Of a stretch of DNA of 64,000 nucleotides, positions 54,174 through 64,000 are shown one piece after another. The notes beneath the pieces are model-generated. The model was not told the origin of the DNA, ran no database searches, and was given only the letters and a program-made list of their open reading frames with translations. The DNA lies in NCBI RefSeq assembly GCF_901000735.1, contig NC_081542.1:13891134-13955133 (forward strand), written 5' to 3'. This DNA comes from Corylus avellana. Taxonomy: Eukaryota > Streptophyta > Magnoliopsida > Fagales > Betulaceae. Position numbers and translations under genes: made by a program. Numbering within the stretch: position 1 is the first letter of the stretch; each line of letters opens with the position of its first letter.

Positions 54174-55796
54174 AATTTTTTTTTTTTTTTTAATTTATTT
54201 ATTTATTTATTTTTTTTATCAATAGATCGCGTGGAATGATAATACATTATTTTACAAGCAAATTTTTTAATTTTTTTAAAGAAATATAGCATTTTTCTTC
54301 TTGTTATTAGTATATTCAAATAACATTGAAATTCCGGTAGCTTTAGAGAGGGGAGTTGTGGGGCCAACATTTTCCAAGCAGGTAGATCTTGTGTATCCAA
54401 AGATGGAGCCATAAATTTTTTGTTGAAAGGGATAAAAGCATAGATGAGAAATATATTAACAATGGATTACATTAATATATAAAAAATAAAATTACTATCC
54501 ATTCAGTGTTAACATAAAAAAAAAAAACAAAAGAAAAGAAAAGAAAAAAAAAACTTGTTTCTTAATATATTTCAATTTTTAACTTAAACACCTATCAAAA
54601 TGGAATCCAACATTATTTAGATCTCGAAAATCATCTAATTAAATTTCACAGCAATTTCTCTTTCGATGTATAACATCAAAGAATCAGTGAGAAACTCATC
54701 TTCAATTTTGTTACAAGCATACGTTGTTGCTCTTGTTGTAAAATTAAATGGATGGTGCAAAAATTCTTATTGATGCTAAATAATATTAATCCAAACAATT
54801 AACAATAAAATAAATAGAATACAATAAATAAAAAATAGAGCAAGGAAAAATTTTACAAAGCTATAGAATCACGCAAGAGCGTTGTCCTTAAAGGTTGATT
54901 TCATGCCTCCCGGAGTGTATAACTCGGTCCGATCGGATCTCTTGACACGCAACCTCCCAGGATTAGACTATAGCGTCTACCTTCGTTAAGAATGCACTTT
55001 CAAGTAACGAAGATCAAATGAACAACCCTTTCTCAAATTGAAATGGATGAAAAAATTGAGTAGCAAATAACTCTATATTTCTCTTTGATAACAAAGAAAA
55101 ATTTTGGAGCATGAAAATGAAATCTTACTAAAAGTAATATTTTTTGATAATTTTTTGTCAAAGTTAAACACATGCTTATATAGACATAGGGAATCTTTTT
55201 TCTTTTAAAACTCATTATCATGAAATTTGTGTATTAAAACCAACGGTCAAAAAACAACAGCCATATAATCCATGTATTTAAGACAAACGGTCAACAAAAA
55301 ATCAAATGGTCAACAAACAAAATCAAACGGTCAACAAAGCTTCTACATTGAAGACAAATGGTTTTTATTGTAAAAACCAACGGTAAAAAACATTAAAACC
55401 AGCACTTAAAAAAAGTAGGTTGTAAAAGTTTTTTATTCCCCAACAACCATATATCTAATTTTTCCATAATAAAAACTCATGAATAGATTTTATTGTCAAA
55501 TGGTCAAAAAAATTAATAGGTAAATAAAAACCAATATTTATAACATCACAACAGCTCTTACTGCTTTAAAAACTCTTTTATGTTGCTCTTGGAGGCTATT
55601 TCTCATCGTGCCAAATTTTTGTAATGACTGATTTAGATTGTTACTCATAATAGATTTGGGTATACAATGATTTTTGTTATAATAAAGCCAAGGGCCTTTA
55701 TTATTTATTTATAATAAAGCCAAGGGCCTTTATTATTTATTTATTTTTTTTATGGGAAGGAGCTAAGCTTAATTATTTGGCCAAAGAGTAATACCA
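54174..55796. other. Block B non-coding stretch
   Basis: Equivalent of 39237-40847, with an added TTTATTTATTTATTTATT run near 54193 and a few substitutions. It contains the same AAACGGTCAACAAA repeats and the tandem GCCAAGGGCCTTTATTATTT duplication (55681-55740). No gene was recognised. Confidence 0.45.
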
Positions 55797-55912
55797 TTTT
55801 TTTTTTTTTTTTGATATGTCCACACAAAGGAATGAGGAGGGGGAATTCGAACTAGTGACATGCGCTTCATGAGGCGCGTTACACAGCCGAATGAGTTACC
55901 CCTTGGGGACTA
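55797..55912 (-). mobile_element. tRNA-derived SINE (block B)
   Basis: Equivalent of 40848-40963, with the same sequence and the same flanking duplications. It is a duplicate of that insertion, not an independent one. Confidence 0.75.
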
Positions 55913-58009
55913 CCAAAGAATAATTCTAGGAGGCCTACTTCTGTCCTACTAAGAATGATGTGGTTATGAAAATCACCATTAAGCTTGTGATTGATCATTT
56001 TTAAGTTTTGATCCAAGAGTGATTTTAATAGCCATATTATTCTTAGTATGACACAAATAGGTCATCTAGAATTACTCTTAGCCAAAATATATGAATTTAA
56101 CTATTTATATACTATAATAAAGAAAAAAAAATTCAAAAAAAAAAAAGGAGAGGGCCAATTGCTTCGTCTCCCTCGCACCCTTGAATACCCGAAACAAGTG
56201 AGCTCCATATGAACTCAACTCTCTCTCTTTGAAAGTACTGTTTTTAAATGTTTTTTTTTGGATGTGCTAATCATATCATATATATATATATATATAAAAG
56301 CCGAGTTTTGACTTAAAGAGTTCGTAGAATTGTGACATGTGTCCTGAACCCATATTTTTTTGTTAGTGAACTGGTCTTATTAGAGAGTGCCTAGAATTGC
56401 AACACATGGCGTTTTAAAGAGTTAAGTAAACGTTTAGATGTTAGCTTTTTAATGAGACAATTAAAACATTGGGGTTTTATTCGTAATTTATTGAATTGTC
56501 TTAATGAAGAAAACAAAAGGTTTTCAAATTCTCTCTTTGTCTCTCTTTATTTAATTTTTTTATATCTTCTCTTGCTTTCTGTTTATATCTCAATGTGAGA
56601 CCATTAAAACTTATGAGTTTTATTTGTAATATATTTAATTGTCTTAATGAAGAAAACAAATTGTGCTCAAACTCTCTCTTTCTCTCTTTATTTTTCTTTT
56701 TTATCTTCTCTTGTTTTCTCTTTATATCTCAATGTGAGACAATTAAAATGTAGGAATTTTATTTGGAATGCATTTAATTGATTTCTCAATGAAGAAAACA
56801 AAGGGTTCTCAAATTCTCTATTTCTCTCTCCGTTTATTTTTCCTTTCTCTTATCTTGCTTTCTATTTATATCTCAATGTTCCTTTGTCAATTTCACACTC
56901 TATTCAGGATAAAAGACGAGAGAGAGTTTCCAATCGTTGTTTCTTAATGAAAAATTATGGTACAATTCTTTTATTTATTTATTTATTTTGCTAGAAAAGT
57001 TCTTTTGAATTTTTCAATTGTTATTTTTTAATGAAAAATTATACTACAGTTCTTTTCTTTTCTATTTTTTGCTAGAATAATTATTTTCAATTATATTAGT
57101 ATTTTCATTTTTTTTCGTTTTTTATCTTTATTTTCGGTGCTCATGTTCTTCCATTTTTGTTTTTGTTTTTTGTTTTTTTATAATTTATATATTATTTTTT
57201 ATTCAAATGATTACTTTTCTTTTCTAAAATTTACATTGAATTCAGGATATAATAGTGATAGAGTTTCTTATCGTTATTTTTTGTTGATAATTTTTTAGTT
57301 TGTGTTGTTGTTCATTGAGTAATTTGTTTATCTATTTACATGCTTAATTAATGGACGACATTGGTTTTTAAGGTTTTGACAGGAATCGGGAAACGTATAT
57401 AGTAGAAAAAGACAATTCTTTTAATTATATTAAAATTTTATTTTTAGTTTTTTTATCTTTAGGTTATGTTCTTCCATTGTTATCCCTTAAATTTCATACT
57501 AATTTATATATTATTTATTCAAATTGATTATTTTTCTTTTGTAAATTTCACATTGAATTAAGAGAAATGATAATGAAAGAGTTTCCTATCATTATTTATG
57601 GTACGATGTATGATTTTTTATTTTTTATTTTTTACTTTTATTTTTTTTTTTAAATTATGTCAATGTTCATTGAGTAGATTTTTTTCGTCTTAATTTGTTT
57701 TCCTGTATGAATTAAAATTAGTTTCTTTTACTTTTATAAATGTGAAGGATGATTGAAAAAAAAAAAAAAAAGTGGTTATGTTCTTCCATTTTTTTTCCCT
57801 TAAATTTTATACTAATTTATATATTATTTATTCACATTGAATTAAGTATTATCAATGTCTAAATCAAATAAGGAAACAAATAATACAAAGCATATCATAT
57901 ATCATATATAATAGCTGAAGCCTTCTTTTGAAGTGTCTTCAAATCGCGACATGTGGCGTGAACCAATTTTTTTTAAAGACTAAACCGATTTTTTAACTCA
58001 TTATTTTAA

Positions 58010-59205
58010 AAAGTGAACGATTCATTTTTTGTTGTCTCTATCTCTCTTTTTTTTCCTCTCTCTCAATGTCTCTCTCTCTTTCTTTCTTTTTTTTCCAAGT
58101 CATTCACTCTCATTCCACATCTCTCTCTCTCTCTCTCCTTTTTTTGTCCTCTCTCTCCAAGTCTCTCTCTTTTTTCTCTCCAAGTATTTCACTCTTATTC
58201 AACATCTCTCTCTTCTAATTTCAAAAAAAAAAAAAAACATCTCTCTCCCTCCACTCTCCAACATTAATATCTCTCCTCTTTTTTCTCCCCATCTCTATCT
58301 TTCTCTTTCTCCACTCTCCAACATTAACAAAAACATAATTGATTGGCCTAAAAATTCAACTTGGAGGTAGTTATTCTTCTTAAACATTTTTTTTTTCTCA
58401 GACCAACAATGTTTTAACATATTCTAATTTATATAAATTAAACTAAAATTAAAGGTCTTATGTTTTAATTCATTTGAATGTTTGTGGATTTTTTTTATGT
58501 GTGTAATTTACTCAGATTTTCAAGTATATTTTTAAGTTTTTTTTTTTTAATATTCGGAATTATATAGGTTTTATTTGTATGAAGTAAGATAGATGATTTA
58601 TTTGATTGCATTAAATCTTGATTGAAAGATCAATTTTTTTTCTTTCAAAAAAAAGAAAAAGAAAAAAAGAAAGATCAATTTTTTTTTAAAGACTAAACCG
58701 ATTTTTTAACTCATTATTTTAAAAAGTGAACAGTTAAAAATTGAACGGTTCATATTTTTGTTCTCTCTCTTTTTTTCCTCTCTCTCAACCTCTCTATTTT
58801 TTTTTTTTTTTATCAGACCAACAATGTTTTCACATATTCTAATTTATATAAATTAAACTACAATTAAGGTCTTATGTTTTAATTCATTTGAATGTTTGTG
58901 GATTTTTTTTTTTTGTGTAATTTACTCAGATTTTCAAGCATATTTTTAAGTTTTTCTTCTCTACTTTTGAAAGCAATATTATTTTGCTTATTTTTTTTTT
59001 AATATTCGGAATTATATAGTTTTTATTTGTATTGAAATAAGATAGATGATTTATTTGATTACATTAAATCTTGATTGAAAGACCACTTTTTTTTAAAGAC
59101 TAAACCGATTTTTTAATTCATTATTTTAAAAATTGAACAGTTAAAAATTAAACGGTTTATATTTTTGTTCTCTTTCTATCTCTCTTTTTTTTCCTTTCTC
59201 TCAAC

Positions 59206-59245
<40 letters not shown>

Positions 59246-59281
59246 TTTTTTCTTCTCTCCAAGTCATTCACTCTCATTCCA

Positions 59282-59319
<38 letters not shown>

Positions 59320-60300
59320 CTCTTCAAGTCTTTCACTCCCATTCAACATCTCTCTCTCTCTCTTAATTTCAAAAAAAATAAAAATAAAAACATCTCTCTC
59401 CGTCCGCTCTCCAACCATCCAACATTAATATCTCTCCTCTTTTTTCTCTCCATCTCTATCCTTCTCTTTCTCTACTCTCCAACATTAACAAAAACATAAT
59501 CTATTGGCCTAAAAATTCAACTTGGAGGTAATGATTCTTCTTAATTTTTTTATTTTTTATTTATTTATTTTTTTTCAGACCAACAATGTTTTAACATATT
59601 TTAATTTATATAAATTAAACTAAAACTAAAGGTCTTATGTTTTAATTCATTTGAATGTTTGTGGAATTTTTTTTTTTTTTGTTTAANNNNNNNNNNNNNN
59701 NNNNNNNNNNNNNNNNNNNNNNNNNNNNNNNNNNNNNNNNNNNNNNNNNNNNNNNNNNNNNNNNNNNNNNNNNNNNNNNNNNNNNNTCATTTTTTTTCCT
59801 CTCTCTCCACGTCTCTCTCTCTCTCTTAATTTCAAAGAAAACGACATCTCTCTCCCTCCACTCTCCAACATTAATATCTCTCCTCTTTTTTCTCTCCATC
59901 TCTATCTTTCTCTTTCTCCACTCTCCAACATTAACAAAAACATAATCTATTGGCCTAAAAATTCAAATTGGAGGTAATTATTCCTCTTAACCTTTTTTTT
60001 TTTTTTTTTTTAAACCAACAATGTTTTAACATATTCTAATTTATATAAATTAAACTAAAATTAAAGGTCTTATGTTTTAATTCATTTGAATGTTTATGGA
60101 TTTTTTTTTTTTGGTCTAATTTACTCGGATTTTCAAGCATTTTTTCTCTACTTTTGAAAGCAATATTATTTTGCTTTTTTTTTTTTTTTTTTTTTAATAT
60201 TTGGAATTATATAGGTTTTATTTGTATTGAAATAAGATAGATGATTTATTTGATTGCATTAAATCTTGATTGAAAGATTTTATTTTTTTATTTTTTTATT
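58010..60300. repeat. TC-rich/AT-rich tandem array, four or more units
   Basis: Units of about 400-700 bp, each with 'taaaccgattttttaa', CT-rich runs, 'ttggcctaaaaattcaactt', T-runs, 'accaacaatgttttaacata' and 'gcattaaatcttgattgaaag'. The 'accaacaatg' anchor occurs at about 58402, 58818, 59579 and 60015, with a gap inside the array. Open frames rich in Ser/Leu/Phe are translated CT repeats, not genes. Confidence 0.75.
59687..59786. other. Assembly gap (100 N)
   Basis: Exactly 100 N, inside the TC-rich tandem array, where assembly would be expected to fail. Confidence 0.99.
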
Positions 60301-60670
60301 TTGTATTCATATTTTTTTTTCTCAAATGTTAAGAATTATGTGAATTTTATTTGTATTTAAATATAACCTTTAGCGTGTGATCTTTTTATTGAAAGAGTGA
60401 TGATTGATTTTTTAACATGACTATTTTAGCCTATAATTAATAAAAAAAAAAAAAAAATGAAGATGCGTTTAAGTTTTAAAATCAAATATAATAAAGAACC
60501 CTGTGCATAACATGAGTTAAATGCTAGGGTATCTATGTATAAATGGATACATAGATACTTCTTCATTTTTGTAGAGGTAACCAAAAAGAATTTTCCTTCC
60601 AAAATGCTTCTTCTTCATTTTTGTAGAATGCTTATCATATCATTTTTGGATTTATCTTTGAGTATCTATG

Positions 60671-61344
60671 TATAAATTTTTCACTACTGTAAAGTAATTA
60701 TTTTTATGTTTGTTTCTCTAGAAAGTTTCATTGTATATGTATATATATATATATTTTTGAAGAAAAAGTTTCATTGTATTGAAATACAATAGGTATCACA
60801 CCAATAAGATTTTATGTTTTAATTCATTTGAATATTTTATTAGATTTTTTTTTTTTTTTGTCGTTTTGTTATTTACTCTAATTTTCTAGCATTTTTTGAG
60901 AAATTTATTTGATTGCATTAAATATTGAGTGAAATGTGTGTTTTATTTTGTATTAAAAAGAAGGGAGAAGATTTTGTTTATTTTACTCTGTATTTTTTCT
61001 GAAATTATTAGAACTTTATGGGTTTTATTTGCATTACAATATAATAAGTATACATCAACAATATCAGAGTTTCCTACTAATTTTCTATTAATATTTTGAT
61101 CATCATAATTCAAGTGTCATTCTTGCTATTTTTTTTTTCTTTTATACTTTTCATTAAGTAGATGTTTGGTACATTTAAAAAAAAAAAAAAAATACATGTT
61201 CAGTAATTTACTGGTGTATAACCTTTAGTATGTATTTTCACACACCTATTTTAACTTATAATGAAAAGTAAGATGGGATGCGTTTAAGTTTTGAAATTAA
61301 ATTATAATGAAGAATCCCGCGCATAGTGCGGGTTATGTGCTACT
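60671..61344 (+). mobile_element. Helitron-type 3' part ending near 61344
   Basis: AT-rich body with the same phrases as 6900-7399 (GTGTATAACCTTTAGTATGT, then AATTATAATGAAGAATC), ending in the hairpin CCCGC-GCATAGT-GCGGG at about 61316-61332 and the tail TTATGTGCTACT. The terminal CTAG is changed to CTAC. It probably belongs to the same family as the Helitron ending at 7399; its 5' end is not identified. Confidence 0.5.
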
Positions 61345-61901
61345 ACAGTAATAACAAGGAAGGAATCCTTATCTAGGTATAATGAGTAGTTACACTCACC
61401 TAACGATGTAAAGACCATAGACCTGTACACTTCCAAACTGTCTACAAAGACCACAGCCATAAATTCAAAATAAGTCACATAACTTGGACTTCATTTGGTT
61501 TGCAATCTCAAAATTTACGAAATGTAGTTAATTGTTTGGTAAATTTATAGTGTTGCTTTTAAAATGGTGGGCTTTGCTAGTAAATTAAAGACGCACCGAT
61601 TTTTTTGACGTTTTCAAATCACAAAGTGTTAGAAACCGGAGCGATTTGAGTTTTAAACGGACCCTTAATCAGCCAGCTCCATTGTGTTGTAACTAGGTTG
61701 TCAATGGTATTAAACAGCAGCAGATGAGTTGCCTTCAATGCAGCTCTAACTTGGGTCAATCTCCCCACCTACTCTGTCCTATGTCTTATTACATTATAAC
61801 TATCTATTGCTGCACTCTTCCACTCTCCCAAGACTCTCCTAATTGCCTTGCTCTGGGCTCTCTCTTTCTCTTTGGAAAGCCAGCAACACAAGCAAAGAAA
61901 C
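61345..61901. other. CASP-like gene upstream region
   Basis: Low-copy sequence with no gene. 61490-61670 has MITE-like phrasing (CATTTGGTTTGCAATCTC to AAACGGACCC) without clear inverted ends. The last ~90 bp before the start codon are CT-rich, a common plant 5' leader. A TATA-like ATTACATTATAAC lies at about 61788. Confidence 0.35.
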
Positions 61902-63360
61902 ATGGATGGAGTGAGGAGTGATGTGAAGGTGGTAGAGAGTCCAAGGAGGGTTAGGCTCTATGATGTCTTGCTGCGATTCTTTGGGCTGGCCTTTACTTTT
62001 GCTGCTGCAGTTCTGGTGGGTGCTAGCAAGGAGACCAAGACTATTCCTATCTCTCTTTCAGATTCCTTGCCCCCCCTGCATCTTACTTTCACTGCTAAGT
62101 GGCAATACATGTCTTCTTTTGTGTAAGCTTTTTCTCAGCCTTGTTTCACTTTTGTGCTTTCTCATCTTTCTGTCAAGATCATATATATAAACTCTAGAGC
62201 TTTCCTCTCAAACATACATCAAAGGAATATGTCTAATAATACATCATAAATTTGCTAGTGTACCACTATAATCACAGAGTTAAAAGAGGAGTCTCATATT
62301 GTATGCTTTGTTTTCCAAAAGTCAAACCCTAAAATAATTAGTATTTTTTTTTTTTTTAAGGGAGTTTTAATATATATTTCTTTATAGGGATCACTTGCAG
62401 AGGGGCATTGAGATGTAGGCAAATATACTTATTTGACTGCTTTTGGTATAAAACATAATCTAACCCCTTTTTCAGATTTTTTTTTTTTTTTTTTTTTTTT
62501 TGATTTTTTCTAACAAAACAATCAGTACAATACACTCAAGTTTTGAGGAACAAAAAAAATGCAGAAAAACAGATCTGCACAAACAATTCTGCAGAAAAAA
62601 CTCTTTACACTAAGTTCTACTGAACTACCACAAAGTTCTGCAAAACAGAAGTTCTGCAAATCAAATGGAAAACTATATACACATGCACTACTTAAACAGG
62701 ATCAACCAGGAATCTTTCATGTACTCCCTAGCTACCACAAAGTTCTTCATTCTTCCTTGACCTCTAAAACTTCCCAAGAGCAATATAACCCTTGCCCTAA
62801 CTTCCCATTTGATCATTAATTGGCACAACAATTTTCTCTTTTGTAATGATTTGATGGCCACACGTGCCTAATATTGTTTCTTTGTATCCAAACACTATAG
62901 AGTGGCCTTCAATGTTTTCATTTTCCACAATTCATCCATTTGGCAGCATGCTTGGAAAGTGATGCTAGTTTTTAAACCATCAATTTAAAGGGTTAGATAG
63001 AATTAATTGATGTTCTTGTTGCCCAGGTACTTCTTGGTGACAAATGCCATAGCATGTTCATATGCAGCAGGATCTTTGGCATACTCCATAGCAGCCCCAA
63101 GCTTCAAACAAAATGCAGCATTGGTACTAATCTTCCTAGACCTAATAATAATGGCACTACTCTTCTCTGCCAATGGGGCATCCGCAGCTATTGGAATCAT
63201 TGGCCAACATGGGAATTCGCACGTGCAATGGAGAAAGGTGTGTGATTTGTTTGATGACTATTGCCACCACATGGCTGCTGCCCTTGTCCTGTCTCTGCTT
63301 GGGTCTTTTGCCTTTATTTGGCTTGTGGTCCTGGCTGTTTTGGGCCTCCGTAAGAAATAG
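61902..63360 (+). CDS. CASP-like membrane protein (UPF0497/DUF588), two exons
   Basis: Four-helix plasma-membrane protein of the Casparian strip membrane domain protein-like family, most like the CASPL1 group. Exon 1 is 61902-62122, a GT-AG intron of 904 bp follows, and exon 2 is 63027-63360. The junction splits one Val codon; the total of 555 nt gives 184 aa, normal for the family. Helices lie at about 25-43, 72-98, 107-137 and 157-181. Arg and Asp residues in helices 1 and 3 (LLRFFGL, FLDLIIMALL) fit the conserved charged pair of MARVEL-like folds. The extracellular loop 2 reads GQHGNSHVQWRKVCDLFDDYC, with two Cys. The start is the first ATG after a CT-rich leader, followed by a short basic cytoplasmic N-terminus. 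Family members scaffold membrane domains or modify cell walls; the role of this one is not known. Subgroup assignment is from memory of family motifs. Confidence 0.9.
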
Positions 63361-64000
63361 AAGAAGTAAAACTTAATTATTAACGCTCTTGGGGATATTA
63401 GTCATCATGGTATTATTAATTAATTAGGTTAATTAGCAGTAGGAAATTACTTCGTCTGTAATAGTACATTACTAGTATTAAATGCTTCTGCTGGACCTTA
63501 TGGCATTCAAAAAGAAGAAAAAAAAGAAAAGAAAAAAGGGGGGCTAGCTGGTGCATGCTGTGCTCTGTAGTAAATTTGATGCCCTGCAGGCAGCTGTTTG
63601 GTGTGGCTCAATAATTGCTTCTGTGGAAAAGTTGTGTGTATTAATTCTACTTTTTTGTACATTTCTAAAGAACAGCACTAGATGCTCTAAGACCCCAATG
63701 GTAGAACATTCATTCTCTTGTTACCCTTGTTACCGTGCACAAGAATAATGAATAATATAAAATCGAAAAGAGAGAGATCAAGAGAGAATTGAGATACAGA
63801 TTTACGTGGTTCGACAAGGTGCCTACGTCCACAAAGAGTGCAGTTATAATGACTCGAGGTTACAACATAACATATATATAAGAAAATTATAATTATATGG
63901 ACATATTTTAGAAATCACTAGTATTTTAATATTACTCTTTATACTTGAAAGAATATGAACAACTAGTTCCAACACATTCAGTGACATTGTCAACCACAAA
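63361..64000. other. CASP-like 3' flank, then LTR-like sequence
   Basis: 3' untranslated and intergenic sequence to about 63700. From about 63760 the text (GATACAGATTTACGTGGTTC, then TGCCTACGTCCAC) resembles a segment found in plant Ty1/copia LTRs. No terminus lies inside the window, so this is only a suggestion. Confidence 0.35.

Larger units (their letters stand above)
56271..60527 (+). mobile_element. Helitron-like composite (block B)
   Basis: The 5' TC at 56271 is equivalent to 41322. The 3' candidate CTAG is at 60524-60527, after the decayed hairpin CTGTGCATAACATGAG. The site equivalent to the hAT MITE is empty here. The following base is G, not T, so the 3' boundary is uncertain. No helicase gene is present. 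Confidence 0.4.
48760..60670. repeat. Large direct repeat, block B
   Basis: Second copy of 33843-46488, starting at a gap inside a (TA)n run. Beyond 58.0 kb it has a longer TC-rich array and a gap, and it lacks both the long-TIR element and the hAT MITE of block A. Confidence 0.9.

Noticed and set aside
58013..59945. Ser/Leu/Phe-rich open frames resembling signal or membrane peptides, also 43670-45429
   Set aside because: They are translations of CT microsatellites and T-runs; the frames are not kept between repeat units.
62559..62819. 86-codon open frame inside the CASP-like intron
   Set aside because: It lies wholly in the intron between well-supported splice sites and is built from short GTTCTGCA-type repeats.
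63760..64000. Complete LTR retrotransposon at the right edge
   Set aside because: Only a phrase typical of copia LTRs is visible; no TG/CA ends, primer site or coding sequence lies inside the window.

Overview
This is plant nuclear DNA, most likely from a eudicot. The evidence is GT-AG introns, AT-rich intergenic DNA, a six-exon SWEET sugar transporter, a two-exon CASP-like gene, and typical angiosperm transposons (BED-finger hAT, LINE, Helitron, LTR elements, MITEs, a tRNA-derived SINE). The species cannot be fixed from sequence alone. Six runs of exactly 100 N (5716, 8508, 30110, 46489, 48660, 59687) mark scaffold joins of unknown size. Several large repeats abut these joins, so part of the duplicated structure may be an assembly or haplotype artefact. 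I see no prokaryotic-type or wholly new gene system. The interest lies in the transposon layering and in the SWEET locus.

Layout. 1-2828: AT-rich tandem repeats, then diverged ~300-bp repeats and a CT-rich leader. 2829-15367: two near-identical copies of a BED-type hAT transposon. The first is cut by a gap; the second has an apparently intact 745-aa transposase and a right terminus. Between them lies a contig (5816-8507) holding a LINE fragment and a Helitron 3' end; it is the reverse complement of the sequence right of the second hAT and carries the unoccupied hAT target site. 15542-24462: a minus-strand Helitron split by a decayed LINE (17-bp target duplications), itself split by a 1330-bp solo LTR (5-bp target duplications). 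25012-32182: two minus-strand SWEET genes in tandem. The first is complete (255 aa); the second lacks its last exon next to a gap. Their upstream sides carry MITE-like repeats and a solo LTR with matching target duplications.

33843-60670: a ~12-kb block present twice in direct orientation (33.8-46.5 and 48.8-60.7 kb), with a third, inverted 2-kb piece between two gaps. It has no clear host gene. It holds RNase H remnants, SINEs, MITEs, Helitron-like termini, a long-TIR element and a TC-rich tandem array. Copies A and B differ by insertions, as two haplotypes would. 60671-61901: another Helitron-type 3' end, then low-copy sequence. 61902-63360: a CASP-like four-helix membrane protein gene (184 aa). 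63361-64000: non-coding, ending in LTR-like sequence.

Host genes are therefore few: two SWEETs (apoplastic or vacuolar sugar movement) and one CASP-like gene. They are neighbours, not a functional pathway. Everything else is mobile-element DNA.
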